Of a stretch of DNA of 64,000 nucleotides, positions 32,801-43,800 are shown in pieces; within the stretch, counting starts at the first letter, position 1, and each line of letters begins with the position of its first letter. Below the pieces are notes generated by a model that was not told the DNA's origin, ran no database searches, and saw nothing but the letters and a program-made list of their open reading frames with translations. The position numbers and the translations under genes were made by a program. This stretch comes from Sympetrum striolatum. Taxonomy: Eukaryota > Arthropoda > Insecta > Odonata > Libellulidae. Where the stretch lies: the NCBI GenBank assembly GCA_947579665.1, contig OX388343.1, positions 86,718,254-86,782,253 on the forward strand, written 5' to 3'.

Positions 32801-35800
32801 TGTGCCCCTTAGTAAGTTCACCAAGAAGACCCTGGTTCGATGCCTGACGATAAAATTGTTGAGAATTTTTAGAATATTTTCAAACTTTTTTTTTTTCTTT
32901 TGAAGACCGTCCGTAGGATGCCAACATGAAATTAGTGTTGTCAATCTGCTTGCAGTATGCAAGCTACATTTTACTCGTATCATATAATGACGTTTGTGGT
33001 TTAGGTTGTGAATTAGTATCCTATTTATCTATCTATTTATATAGGTACATGAATGAATCCGGAGAAGGAATTTTATATAATAGATATATATATATTTATA
33101 TGAGTAAAATGTTGCTTGCATTCTGCAAGCAGGTTGATAACACAAATTTCAAGTCGACATCATATCGAGAGGGTATACAAAAGTAGAAAAAGTATTGAAA
33201 ATATTCTTAACATTTGCTGCAATTTCTCCGTCTGGTATCAAACCCGGGTCTTCCTGGTGATGATTACTATGCAGAACAACAAAGGATAACCTCTAACTAT
33301 GTGTGAAAACTCAATTAGAAATATTGGCTGCAACTGCCTCAAATGACGTCCTACTTTTCCCATATATACCTTATGTGAGAAATTGTAATGTGCTCTGGCA
33401 TCGAACCCAGAAACATCATGGTCTTCTCTAATTTTTTTTCTTAAACCAAGTCCTAATATACATCTTCTATCTATGCAAGAACTTCCATCATATCCATAAC
33501 TGCTAGAAAAAAATAATGAAAAACTACCCCTATGTGTTTTATATGGGAGATGTATTTACCGCCCGGCATCGAACCCGGCTCTTTCTGGTGATACTTCCTA
33601 TACTATACTGTATACTAAAACTACCTCAATGTGTTTTAAATGGGAGATATTTGCATTGTCCTAGCATCAAACCCAGGATATTTTCCGTGAAAGTCATTTA
33701 TGTTTTCGATAGATCATGACCATATATATAGGCTCCTTGAGTTTTGATTCTCTACCTATCCGGGAGGTATTTTTTTTTTAATTCCCACTCCAATTCCACC
33801 TCCATGAAAAATCATTACTATGGGGCCCTCTGGAATCGAACCCATGACACTGAGGTTGAAAATTGCAATTTTTCTGTCAGTTACACGTTATGGCCAATAT
33901 GTGGTAAAAATGTTGAAGAAAAAAAATATATAAGACCATGCTGTTCCTGGGTTCGATGCCAGAGCACATTACAATTTCTCACATAAGGAATATAAGTATA
34001 AAGTAGGGCGTTGTTTGAGGCAGTTGCAGCAAATATTCCTGCTTGAATTTGGACACATTGTTGGAGGTAAAGATTGTCTATTGTGCTGCATAGAATGTAT
34101 AACCAGAAAGATCGGGGTTCGATGCGGGGTGGTAAATATATCTCCCAAATAAACACATAGGGGTAGTATTTCATTATCTTTTTCATACACATATTGAAAT
34201 GATAGGAAGTTCTTGCTTTAATAGAAAATGTACTTTAAGACTCGTTTTAAGAAAAACAATTAGATAAGACCATGCTGTTTTTGGGTTCGATGCCAGAGCA
34301 CATTAATATTTCTCACATAAATAAATATATATAAGGGAAAAGTAGGATGGATGGCAATGCCGGAAGGATAAATTGCAGCGAATTTCCGATCATTTTCAAT
34401 CCTTATTTTTATTTTGAGGACCCTCTTGATATGATGACGACTTGATATGTGTTATCAATATGCTTGCAGTGTGCAAGCAACATTTTACTCGTTTATATAA
34501 TGCCTCGCATACAGTGAAATGCCGATTTATTGTGAAGTTATAACATTAACAATAGACAAACACATGCAACCATTCTATGACCAGAAAAATCTGGATAGCC
34601 AGGATTTGAACCTAGGACCTTGGTGTTGGACTGTTATCATGTAGGCTTGCTAACCACCACCTTAAATTATGAATATATTACAGTAGAACCCCGGTAATCC
34701 GGACATTCGCTAATCCGGAACCCTCGGTAATCCGGACGGTCCATTGGGAGTTATGCAAACACGCAACTTCTTCTTGTGAACATATAAAACACGCATATTA
34801 GTAACAAGAAACGATATTTGGACAGACTATTTGAAAAATTTCTCCATTGGCTGCAATGATGTGATGGAGAGCGAAGTATTTCGTTTATTGTGATAACACA
34901 TCTAAGTTGTAATACTTTTATGAGACAGCATTTTTCCATTAGAGGAATGCTTAATATGTGCGAGACTAAACAATTTTGAAAGACAATAAATGTTCAGTTG
35001 CAGGAGGGAATCACCTCTCAAAACATCACGTTCATTAAAAAGCTATGAGAGAAGAGGCGTAAAAAACAATCCATCGATTTGATAGGCGTCCAATGAGGAT
35101 GACCATGGATGGGATGGGCTATAGAGAAAAACCATACAGCAATGAAAGTGCAGTAGAGCCATTTAGAACCGAGTTACTACGTGTAATCAATGAGAAAAAT
35201 CTGAGTTCTGAACAGATTTACAATACTGACGAATCAGGGTTGTTCTGGCAAATGTTATCTGACAAAACTTTAGCCGATCGGAATGAAAAAATGGCATCAG
35301 GAAGGAAAGTAATTAAAGCGAGAATTGCATTTATGCCGTATGCAAATGTGACTGGCAAACATAACCTTTGTTTGCTGTCGGAACAGCCAAAAAACCCTGT
35401 GCATTCTAGTCAGTCACTGAGTGCTACCGAGGGCAAAAAAATGCTTCGGTCACACGAGAATTATTTTTGGATTGGTTTAAAACAGAATTCGTTCCAGCAG
35501 TTTGACAACATGTTAAATCCGTCAATTTACCATAATGTGCTTTTTTGTTGCTTGTTGTCCTGGCCATCTTTCTGCAGAAGAATTGGGTGCTGATGACGGT
35601 GAAATTTCAGCAATGTTTTTACCCCCTAACACGACTGCGCTGATCCCACCCATGGATCAGAATGTTATTCAAAGCATTATGTTAGGATATCGTGAGTTGC
35701 TTCTTACAAATATTCTTAATGATCCTGTGCACAATGAAAATTTGGAAAATGCACTGAAAAAGGTAACTTTAAAAGATGTCGTGTTCAATCTAGCTAACTA

Positions 35801-37876
35801 TTCGGCATCTGTGTCTAAATTATTGATCAGCAAGTTGTGGAAAAATTTACTCCCAAATTTTATTGGTTCGAAAGTTTCAGAAAATGTGCAAACTGAAGAA
35901 ATTCAGCTTGCGCCACTCATTAATCAGTTACAAAATTCAAACCCAATATCTAACCCTGAAGCTCTCCGGTGGGCTGCTGAGGCTGACGACAGTTTGGCTC
36001 GAAACAAAGCTTTAACAGATGACGAAATTATCAGAACAGTAACGAAAAAGCTGACGATGATGACGACGACCACCCTGTAGACTCTGTCAAAATTTTTCAT
36101 TCTGAGGCTTTGGCGGCACTCAATGCATCATTAAAGTTGGCCGAGGAGCAAAATTTTGAAGCACATGAAATTATGCTCTTTATAAGTTTTAGAGACCGCG
36201 CACTTGATTTTAAAATAAGAACGGTCGCGCAAAAGAAAATGACTGACTTTTTTGCTTGCTGATAACATTCATTCACTTTCTATGTTGTAATACATTATGT
36301 AATATATACATGCATTTTCTATGCAATATAATTTTCTAGAAAAAATGTTTTTTACGTTATTTTTTTAAAACCTCGCTAATCCAGAAACCCCGCTAATCCG
36401 GACGCCTATGTGCCTGAATTCGTCCGGATTACCGGGGTTCTACTGTATCATAAAATATCAGCTATCTGTTTTGAGGATGCTATGAAAGTCATAATCAATA
36501 ATTTCATTTCCTACAATAATGATAAAATGTTTTTCTTTGTACAAGATTGATGTTAAAATTATATAAGTATTAAAGGAAATAGAAATCCCTGTATGCAATG
36601 TTAAATTTTGTTAAAGAATTGCTCAATGATGACAAAATTTGACTCTCCTAATATTGTTTTTCTTCAGGTTTTGCAGCATGAGCTGACTGCCATAAGAGAA
36701 GCTTGCATAAAACTTGAAGGTGACTATAAACCAGGAATCACTTTCATAGCTGTCCAAAAAAGGCATCATACGAGACTATTTTGTGCTGATAAGAAGGAGC
36801 AAAGTGGGAAGTCTGGGAACATCCCTGCTGGAACCACAGTTGATGTTGGTATAACTCACCCCACAGAATTTGATTTCTATTTGTGCAGCCATCAAGGAAT
36901 CCAGGTAAATGTTATGGCTATTATTTTCTTCTATGTTCCTGCCATACTATTTTTAAAATTTAATGAAGGCACCATAAAAGATATGTTTCCTTGGGTAGAC
37001 ATTACTAATTGCCATGGTTACCATGTTGCTGTGTGCATTGCTGTTTGGGTAGAGCTATACACTAAACACCACTTGATCTCACCACTTGGAAGCTCATATT
37101 GGCTCTAAATATCATTGGGTATTTGATTCTTGCTCAACTTCTGGCCAAATAAGAAGTTAAATTACCTCCTCGTGGTAACATAAGCATATAAATAGAGATA
37201 AAGATGAAATAAAGTGTGTCTTTTGATACTTAATGAGGACTTGGTGTTATCTTTGATCAAATTAAAAGAGACTCACCTCCATGAATTAGACCAGGTCTCA
37301 ATAGTCGATGTCTAGTAACAATAAAGACTATAAATAATGTGAATATTAAAATGATTTTGTTTTCAGGGAACAAGCAGACCGAGTCATTATCATGTTTTAT
37401 GGGATGACAATCGCTTTGATGCAGATGAACTTCAGTGCTTAACTTATCAACTCTGCCACACCTATGTTAGGTGCACACGCTCAGTTTCAATTCCTGCACC
37501 AGCTTATTATGCCCACTTAGTGGCCTTCAGAGCTCGCTACCATCTAGTTGAAAAGGAGCATGATAGGTAACTACAAGCTTGTATTTTTATCTCTTCATGG
37601 TTCAATTCTTGAAATGAACTCGCTTATATTGACTTATTTGAGAAGTAAATGGCTTAGTTTTTTTAATTTTCCACAATTTAATCAGAGAGGATTTTATCTT
37701 CTGAAATGAATAATTCTGAGCTTTTCCAACGAATGATTTTCAATCAGACCGTTTTTCTTTCTAATAGTGGTGAAGGCTCTCATCAATCAGGATGCAGTGA
37801 AGATCGCACTCCAGGTGCAATGGCACGAGCCATCACAGTCCATGCGGATACCAAGAAAGTCATGTACTTTGCTTGA
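17878..37876 (+). CDS. AGO1: Argonaute-1, miRNA-pathway Argonaute (18 coding exons, 925 aa)
   Basis: AGO1 is loaded with microRNAs in the cytoplasm and silences target mRNAs. Exons: 17878-17896, 22795-23037, 23399-23549, 23793-23922, 24029-24160, 24543-24717, 24956-25178, 26191-26338, 26482-26724, 27675-27808, 27909-27979, 28112-28225, 28334-28500, 29441-29625, 30255-30351, 36668-36904, 37367-37566 and 37768-37876. All junctions are GT/AG and in phase; the total is 926 codons with the stop. Order: Pro/Gly-rich tail (1-87), N domain, L1, PAZ (about 280-410), L2, MID (about 510-645), PIWI (about 650-925), ending MYFA. The MID 5'-phosphate pocket ([26 protein letters not shown]) is intact. Catalytic positions are D662, D735 and H873, but the glutamate-finger position is D702 (RQDIIQEL). 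Long introns carry transposons. Identity is certain; the choice of first exon is inferred. Confidence 0.98.
18867..18929 (+). CDS. AGO1: candidate AGO1 cassette exon
   Basis: A pyrimidine-rich acceptor (TTCTCTTCACCTGCAG) and a GTATGC donor bound 63 bases that are phase 1 at both ends, so inclusion keeps the AGO1 frame. The insert reads [20 protein letters not shown] plus Val, a Pro/Ser/Gln wording like AGO1 N-terminal tails. The stretch is GC-richer than its neighbours. Inferred; no transcript seen. Confidence 0.45.
20934..21074 (-). repeat. tRNA-derived SINE (family copy 1)
   Basis: On the - strand: head at 21074, box-B-like CTCAGGTGCAATTCCC, then a body TGGGAGCCAATGTGCGAAAT and a (TAC)n-like tail. 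The body is shared with 25668-25750 and 56340-56480. Located in AGO1 intron 1. Confidence 0.7.
21860..22384. mobile_element. MITE with CCGTATTTCCCGGC termini
   Basis: Inverted ends CCGTATTTCCCGGCCCATAA (21860) and its near complement, ending GGCCGGGAAATATGG at 22384, are flanked by TA on both sides. A subterminal TGCGTCTTATGTGC motif is repeated at each end. About 525 bp, no open frame. In AGO1 intron 1. Confidence 0.85.
22795..23037 (+). CDS. AGO1: AGO1 exon 2, Gly/Pro/Val-rich N-terminal tail
   Basis: The acceptor GATGGGCAG has a weak pyrimidine tract; the donor is GTGAGT. It encodes [20 protein letters not shown], then Gly/Val repeats and a Gln/Pro segment ending QPVELP. GC is far above the window average. 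Long frames on the other strand here are shadows of the simple sequence. Confidence 0.95.
23399..23549 (+). CDS. AGO1: AGO1 exon 3, start of N domain
   Basis: TTTTTCAG acceptor, GTGTGT donor. It reads [20 protein letters not shown] and later [16 protein letters not shown]. Confidence 0.97.
23793..23922 (+). CDS. AGO1: AGO1 exon 4, N domain
   Basis: TTTTTTTCAG acceptor, GTGAGT donor. It reads [20 protein letters not shown] and [15 protein letters not shown]. Confidence 0.97.
24029..24160 (+). CDS. AGO1: AGO1 exon 5, N domain
   Basis: CTTTACAG acceptor, GTGAGA donor, 44 codons. It reads [18 protein letters not shown] and [17 protein letters not shown]. Confidence 0.97.
24543..24717 (+). CDS. 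AGO1: AGO1 exon 6, linker 1
   Basis: GTTTTCAG acceptor and a non-canonical-tail GTTTGT donor. It reads [20 protein letters not shown] and [20 protein letters not shown]. Confidence 0.97.
24956..25178 (+). CDS. AGO1: AGO1 exon 7, PAZ domain
   Basis: TATTTTAG acceptor, GTAAGT donor. It reads [20 protein letters not shown] and later [20 protein letters not shown], the core of the guide 3'-end-binding PAZ fold. Confidence 0.97.
25376..26016. mobile_element. MITE with 48-bp inverted ends
   Basis: Bases 25376-25424 (GTTTTATAGTTATTCA..) and 25969-26016 are reverse complements with few mismatches. The interior has no coding capacity and has taken in a SINE fragment. In the AGO1 intron between exons 7 and 8. 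Confidence 0.8.
25668..25750 (-). repeat. SINE fragment (family copy 2, truncated)
   Basis: Shares the TGTGCAAAATGACCTTAG-type body and (TAC)n-like tail with 20934-21074. The tRNA-like head is lost. Confidence 0.55.
26040..26130 (-). repeat. tRNA-derived SINE head
   Basis: On the - strand, GGTCGTGGGGTAGATAGCAG (box-A-like) and GGTCCCGGGTTTGAATCCC (box-B-like) are spaced as in a tRNA. It sits 60 bases before AGO1 exon 8. Confidence 0.7.
26191..26338 (+). CDS. AGO1: AGO1 exon 8, end of PAZ
   Basis: TCTCTACAG acceptor, GTAAGC donor. It reads [20 protein letters not shown] and [20 protein letters not shown]. Confidence 0.97.
26482..26724 (+). CDS. AGO1: AGO1 exon 9, linker 2 (short-donor form)
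   Basis: It reads [20 protein letters not shown] through [13 protein letters not shown]. The end at 26724 uses the donor GTTAGT. A second donor 21 bases on (GTCTTT at 26746) gives a seven-residue longer, in-frame form ending VSSLSGQ. Confidence 0.95.
26725..26745 (+). CDS. AGO1: AGO1 exon 9 extension from alternative donor
   Basis: Seven codons, VSSLSGQ, resemble the VSTGLTGQ insert at the same place in fly AGO1. The extended exon joins in frame to TKQQAMPNQ of the next exon. The longer form would give a protein of 932 residues. Confidence 0.6.
27675..27808 (+). CDS. AGO1: AGO1 exon 10, linker 2 to MID
   Basis: The acceptor GGCAACAG has a weak tract; the donor is GTAAAT. It reads [20 protein letters not shown] and [18 protein letters not shown]. 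Confidence 0.97.
27909..27979 (+). CDS. AGO1: AGO1 exon 11, MID domain
   Basis: It reads [20 protein letters not shown], then PCF, ended by a GTGAGT donor one base into the Cys codon. Confidence 0.97.
28112..28225 (+). CDS. AGO1: AGO1 exon 12, MID domain
   Basis: It reads [20 protein letters not shown] and [15 protein letters not shown]; the final Tyr stacks on the guide 5' base in known Argonautes. Confidence 0.97.
28334..28500 (+). CDS. AGO1: AGO1 exon 13, MID 5'-phosphate pocket
   Basis: It reads [19 protein letters not shown] and [20 protein letters not shown]. The Lys and Gln residues that hold the guide 5' phosphate are present. Confidence 0.97.
28576..29171. mobile_element. GC-rich MITE, PIF/Harbinger-like
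   Basis: Ends TTAGGCCCGTTTCACATGGA (28573) and TCCATGTGAAACGGGCCTAA (to 29174) are exact inverses. The interior is CpG-rich with repeated GTCCGCG and GGACGCGGA units, unlike the AT-rich intron around it. The flanking triplets are TTA and TAA, so the target site is not fully clear. No transposase. In the AGO1 intron between exons 13 and 14. Confidence 0.85.
29441..29625 (+). CDS. AGO1: AGO1 exon 14, PIWI first catalytic Asp and glutamate-finger region
   Basis: It reads [20 protein letters not shown], with catalytic Asp 662 encoded at 29474-29476. Further on it reads [19 protein letters not shown]. The residue 40 positions after the first Asp, a Glu in human AGO2 (E637), is encoded here by GAT at 29594-29596, giving Asp 702. 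Confidence 0.97.
30255..30351 (+). CDS. AGO1: AGO1 exon 15, PIWI second catalytic Asp
   Basis: It reads [20 protein letters not shown] and [12 protein letters not shown]; the RD aspartate (735) is encoded at 30322-30324. A 6.3-kb intron follows. Confidence 0.97.
31885..34495. repeat. nested inverted and direct repeat cluster with many box-B-like motifs
   Basis: In the large AGO1 intron, 31968-32041 pairs with 33822-33895 and 32921-32978 pairs with 33102-33160, as two arms of a long imperfect palindrome centred near 33040. Copies of the inner units recur in direct orientation at about 33930-34190 and 34260-34492. At least 14 GGTTCGATnCC-type motifs occur, on the + strand near 31895, 32020, 32197, 32365, 32685, 32831, 33948, 34110 and 34281, and on the - strand near 33238, 33402, 33567, 33663 and 33835. 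No protein coding. Confidence 0.8.
34562..34665 (-). repeat. tRNA-derived SINE head
   Basis: The - strand reads GGTTAGCAAGCCTACATGAT and then GGTCCTAGGTTCAAATCC. It abuts the pogo-type element that starts at 34681. Confidence 0.6.
34681..36445. mobile_element. pogo/Tigger-type DNA transposon, broken
   Basis: Inverted ends CAGTAGAACCCCGGTAATCC (34681) and GGATTACCGGGGTTCTACTG (to 36445) with TA on both sides. Subterminal GGTAATCCGGAC and GCTAATCCGGA units are repeated near each end. The 1.77-kb element holds a Tigger/jerky-like transposase remnant. It sits inside the last large AGO1 intron (30352-36667), same strand. Confidence 0.93.
35090..36262 (+). pseudogene. Tigger/jerky-like DDE transposase remnant
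   Basis: The DDE core is visible: the first Asp in [15 protein letters not shown], then [20 protein letters not shown], a [10 protein letters not shown] region, and [22 protein letters not shown]-terminal part ends KKMTDFFAC and TGA at 36260-36262. The frame shifts near 35560 (where the second catalytic Asp region should be) and again near 36050. The N-terminal DNA-binding domains are missing: only about 400 bases precede the core. It cannot make an active enzyme. Confidence 0.9.
36668..36904 (+). CDS. AGO1: AGO1 exon 16, PIWI domain
   Basis: It reads [36 protein letters not shown] and [16 protein letters not shown]. The Ala in FIAVQKRHH is Val in most relatives. Confidence 0.97.
37367..37566 (+). 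CDS. AGO1: AGO1 exon 17, PIWI catalytic His
   Basis: It reads [17 protein letters not shown] and [20 protein letters not shown]. The His of YYAHL (873), encoded at 37514-37516, completes the catalytic set. Confidence 0.97.
37768..37876 (+). CDS. AGO1: AGO1 exon 18, C-terminus
   Basis: It reads [20 protein letters not shown] and [14 protein letters not shown], then TGA at 37874-37876. MYFA is the invariant end of AGO-clade Argonautes. Confidence 0.97.
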
Positions 37877-40800
37877 TTGATTACAGGTAATCATCTATTT
37901 TTTATGAATGCTTGAAGCTTTTGTTATTTATATAGTGATGTAAGTAAGCTCAATGGTGTCAAACTTAACATAGAAATGTCAAATGTAGATCATGATTTTA
38001 TTTCTTCAACAAGTAAAATCTTTTCCTGACTTGAAGTTTGTTGCAAGAGAATGAATACAAAGACTTTTTCCTTCTTGTGTCAGCAATTCTCAGATAATTT
38101 TCTTGAATGACTCAAGGATTTAACAAAAATATTAATGAACGACACAGTGAAAATTTGTTTTCTCTTCTTAGGATATCTTGGATTGATGCAGTTCTGCCAT
38201 AGGAGTTCATTTTACTGCATTTTTAAATCTGAACATATAAGTACTTGAAAGCTTGAGGCTTTCTAGCACACTTTGTGGGATTGATGATCCACAAATGGCA
38301 GCTGGCAAGTACATGATTGTTTCCGTAGATACATCCAGGAAAGCAGTCTAAAACATTAGAGATATGTGGATCAGTTTATCTGATGGTAAACGGAGTAAAA
38401 TTGAAGTCAATTCTATTACCTGTATTAGTACGGGCATGTACGTGTGGAAAAGCTGAAGAGCCAAGAAAATATATGCAAGCCCTGTGAAGTATGCAGAACA
38501 TAGCTATGGCGTTTTTGATTTTTTTGTGATTTAAGTGAGAGATAAGGGACTTAGCTTCAGAAATTCCATGATTTGGATCTGTTTCCCTCTTATTTTGATT
38601 CTATTAGTAAGTTACATCTTAAGGGAGCTCTGCTGTCTATCAATTAAGTATTGTCTTAAACCTGTTGCTTGCTCATGTGGATGAATCAGTGGTATTTCAT
38701 TTTCTTTCAACTTAATCCAGGGTCCTGGAAAGGGTTGTTTTAGTTATTCTCCTCATCTTTCTTATGCTCAGTAAAATTAGGGAATCAATTAATTCCTCAC
38801 TATACAATTCTTCTTATAGAATGTTCTGCAAGTCTTCCAATTCTTCTTTCTTAAGATCTTTTAAGATGCTTCTACTGAAATTTTTAGCTGCATAGAATCA
38901 TCATTTAATTCTCTGAAAGTGTTAGGGAAATTAATGCAGAAGATGATTGGTGGCTAATTTTTTGAAGACGCATTGATTTTGGATTATTTTATTTTGTCTC
39001 ACGAGTCTCTTTAATTCACAAATGGACGATTGAGTGTTGAGCCAACTAGAGCATTCTCTCACTGAAACAATAAGTCGGCATCCATTTGCTGAAAAATCTC
39101 ATTTAATAGCAGCTCAGTGATTGTATTAAGATATGAAGGTTGCAAATGTCCCTTACAGTTAGTTGTTAGAGTGGTGTTGCACTTGGTGGTCATGACACAT
39201 CTTTTAAGACTAGCGACAATGTACCTAAAAACATAAGAAGTAACCTTTGGAGAGTTGGTGGTTAGTGATGTTGTGTTCAGTACTAAGGACATATTTTTTT
39301 AAAAGTCATAATTGAATGGTCTGCAGTGAAAGTTGGGTTGACCTCGAGCATTGTCTAATATGTAAAGAACTGAAAATGACATACATGGCTTATGTTAATC
39401 CTCCTCTTGCTCTTTGAAGCAGATGGAAAACATCTTCGATTAGTTTACACCTAATTCTTGCCTTCTTATTGGACAGGCAAAATCCTGACGTAATCTTCCA
39501 TTTAAGAATGCAAGGTTATTCCAGAGCAGTAAACTACTGTGGGCTTTCATTTAAAATCACTCTTTAAGTGTAATAATTTGGGGCATCGATCTTATGCTGC
39601 GCTAGGATATAAAGTGGTATGTTCCTCTTTGAATCTTAAGCTGAAATCAGAAGAAAAGTGGAAGCGTCAGGAATTAGTTTTGCTGTAAATATTTTAAAAA
39701 GAAAGTTAATGGATTTATATGCTATCAGGCTGTATACTATACAGACAGAAGTGGGAAAGAAAGTGGTAGCTCGAACACAGTGCTACAGCATGGATTGTAA
39801 TGTGTGGTTGGTGTCTTGACAATATAGTGAACAATGGTCATTTGAGGTTACACAATTCAGCAAATGTGGAGAAAGGAAGGTTTAAGAGGAGTTTCAGATG
39901 CCTGCGGAGTTTCATTTATTAGTATAGTTACAGAACTAGTGTATGTGCTGAAAGTGTTCTGATGTTACTGTGTTTACGTCATTTGTGGTCTGTGAATTAC
40001 TAGAAAAATGTTATGTGTATGTGTGTGTGTGTGTTTGAGTGTGATGCGAATGGTCATTCAGAGAGACATTCTTGTTTGTGGTACAAATATTTAAATATAC
40101 AAATTGTGATAAAATTCAAAAATTGAATCGACTCGCATATGTTGCATAAAAGGATACATTGTTTTCCACTCAGCGCTGCATTATCCACTGACCCTGGGCG
40201 TAAAATATTGGAAGACTGCCATATAATCATGAAAGAATAAAAAACATCTGATTTGACTGATGAATTACGTAAAGTGAAAATCTCATCCCTGAAAGGACAT
40301 CTTGAGACCCATTCAGATTCTTGTTGTTGACAGAATTTGTTTGAACGTTTTATTTATGATGGATTTAATTTGTTTTTTGGCAAAATGAAAGTGTTTGCAC
40401 AAAATAAAATCTATTTTTTAAATACCGAAGAAATTGATGGAGTACGACACCTGTAATGAGTTGATTTTTCTGATGTGTATCTTAGCGAATGCTAGAATTT
40501 CTATTGTTGTTTTTCATTATATCTCAGACAGCTTTCATTTTGCATTTGTCTTTTGAGTGGTAATTTTCATCTAAGGCTTGTATAATTTGAATATATAATT
40601 GAACCAATTCATGATGCAAATACAATCAATCCCTGGGTATATTTTATAGTTTCTGTAATCATGCTTTCTTGTGATCTCATTTAAGATTTTTCATGTTGTT
40701 TATTTGCATTGTTCACTCAATCCCATTTCTTCAATATTTTCACATCTTGATCTCTCTTATGAAATTGACTTCCCAAAAGTTGATGTGGATGCATGTATGA

Positions 40801-43800
40801 GATTTTATTATACATCTACTATTGCCTTTTAATGCCCTTAATATTATCACACCCATCATGTTATAAACTTGTGTGTAAGGAGTACATAATTGTGTGCATT
40901 TGAAGGCCTTCTGTTTAAGAAAACAGATCACAGATAATGCCTCTTCATTTTATTGACACGATATCACTTTTTAATTTGTTTTGTATGAATTACTTGTAAT
41001 TTGGTGTTTTGTCACTCAGTGCTCAAAAGAGTAAGAAATTTCATTTTTATAATTCATACCTATCAAGTTATTTTATTATGATTGAGTGAATCTAGTCATC
41101 CTGAAATGGATATTGTTTGTCAAAGGTATCAGGTGCAGAACTTTCAATTTTGATACATAAATTTTGCATTAAAACAATTCTCGTAAGAGCTCCCATAAAG
41201 ACATTCACCAGAACAAAAATGTTTGGGATAGCCAATTATCTCATTCTTGCCTATAGGTTTTACGTAAATGATACGGTGATAGAGAGCACTATTTTTTTGT
41301 AACTTCAAAGGGGTGTAAACTATGGATTAACTGCAATTGAATAGCTTCATATGATGTCTTTTCCCCAAATAAAACTTATTCTCACCATATTGTGAATGGA
41401 ATCGAACTTTGGGACCATCATTACTGGTATATTTGTGAGAGTGGCAGCATGTGTGTGAATGATAGCGTAAAATAACTCTTCCATAATACCCCAATGATAC
41501 TTACTAATTTTTATTATTGTAAAAGTAATGCTTTTTGTGTAAATATGTATTCATCTGCACATTCATATACAGATTTAATCATTGCCTATTAAAACAATGT
41601 TTTATACCAAACATATGCTTCTTCAAACATTGGGATTTTATTTTTTCCTGTTATAGAAAAATGTGTCAGCAAAATTTTCTTTCAATATATATATATTCAA
41701 TATAATTTTTGTCATTTAGTTCTGATGAGCACATTGATGTATTATATTTACTGTCTATGAACAAATTGTGCAATTAGTTACTTTATAACATTCTTAAAAT
41801 ATGGAGCGTAAATAATTATTTAAGTTTTGTAGAAACGAAGTATGGTTGTTGGATTATGTGTCTGTTTGATTTAGAGGATTTGCTTATGTTTGAAAAGTAA
41901 TTTACAAATTACTGACATTACAGCATATGTATGGTTTGTAGATGGTATGATGAAGCAAGCAGCTGACTGCTATGTATTGTGAAAGGTTTAAGGGAAGCTA
42001 ACAATTATGAGTATTTTCCCCCCTTAAAAAGCTGCTGGTATTTTCCTAATGTAGTATTCAAGTGTGACATTTAGCATTCTAAATTTATCAGAATAATTCC
42101 TAGGCAAGTTTCTTATTTTTTGATTTGAAAAGATTCATGTTTTTTAACTATTGAAAAATATTGTTTCCATTTGTATTAATTAGATGCCTGTATTTATGTT
42201 CTCATTTCTGATCTGCTTTTCTATTTGGAGAGTATCAATCTCTCAATTTAATCTGTCTTCTGAAATGGGGTGAATAATTTGTTTCCTTGCCATATTTTTT
42301 TGTTTCCATTGTCAGATTTGTAAGTACATTTGAAGTTGCGCTTATAGGCAGTTGTCAGCCATTCATACTGAAACATGCCTGATCATGGAGAACAATCTGA
42401 AATTATATTGATCAAGTTATGCAGTATACCTTTGGTTTCTTGTCTCTCTCTTTCTTGTTTTGTAATGCCATCAAAAATTGTGTTCACCTAATAGTGTTGG
42501 GATTAATCCTCAACACGCTGTTTTTATATGGATATTGACTCTATTGTAGAAAAATTTTGTCATTCTAAACATTTATCTAATACTGATAAGCAACTTTTTA
42601 GTTGGCAAGCTAATATTTGTAATTAATTTGTAAAAGGAATGAAGTCACCAATTTAAAAAATATGAATAATGAAAAATATTCAGATTCGTGTTAGCAGAAG
42701 TCATGTGTTCAACCAAATATTTCTGTATATTCCTTCATTTCATAACTTTCATCTCATGTGTGCCCATATCATTCCTGAGTTTCAGTGTTTAAAGGTGGCA
42801 GGTCACAACAATGCAATTAAGCCGTCCAACTGCCACCCTGATGCAAATTGTTCATGGTGCATCTCAAACTTGTTGGATCTTTTGTGGAAATGTTGGCTTA
42901 ATTTTATAGCTTTAAAGGAAATTATTCCCTGCCATGGTTCTATAGAGTTTTGTAAGTTTTGAACTGGAACTCAGAAACATTCAGGCAGCCATCTTAATAA
43001 ATACATTCCTTTAACTGGTCTTGCTATATTTTTGTTCTTTTAGTGCCATGGTTTCAGTAGAAAACGATTGACAAAGAACGCTGACTTTTACATTGAAGTA
43101 ATGTGATGCTGTTACCATGGTCCTTGATTTAATTTTTTTAGAGTAGGAAGCTTAAAAATAAAGTCAATAATTTTAGAATGAGGGAACGTTTCTTGAAGTT
43201 TGAAAAACTACCTCCAATGAATTTACAACATAAAAAAAGAGCGACAAAGTTTTAATATCTTGGAAGTTTTTAGTTCCCAATTTCTTTCATATTATAAAAA
43301 AATTCCAATTCATAGCATAAGAATATATTTCACTAGATATCTATTCAAGTGTCAATAAAACTGCTGCTACCACAAGTTATATCAATAAATAGCACTTTCT
43401 AATTATTTATGCTAGGTGTTTATGTTACTGGTGTTGCATCACTTTTTGACTTACATTTTAAAAATTTTTAAGTAGGTCAGTTCTAAAAGATGTTTTTCCT
43501 GTCATTAATCTATCAATAAGGAATGTGCAAGTGAGAAGGTTGAATTATAATTCAGCACCAGAGATGAAAATGCCTTTCTTTGGAGAGTGAATTTTTTAAA
43601 TAATATACTTAGTTATTAAATTATTTGGTCAATAGTTTAGGATGTGGGTTTAGTTGGAATGGAAGTCAAGGTTAATTGTTTTGTGTATAAATGCGATTAA
43701 TATAAATTTGTATCTTGCAGATTAAAGCTCAAATATCTAACTGCTTGAAATTCATTGTATATTAACCTGCCTTGGTAGGTATTTAGGTGGTTGTTATAGT

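Noticed and set aside
31885..34495. Regular GGTTCGA motifs suggesting a CRISPR array or tRNA cluster
   Set aside because: Spacing is irregular, orientations are mixed, units are long and diverged, and no cloverleaf forms. This is a eukaryotic repeat cluster.
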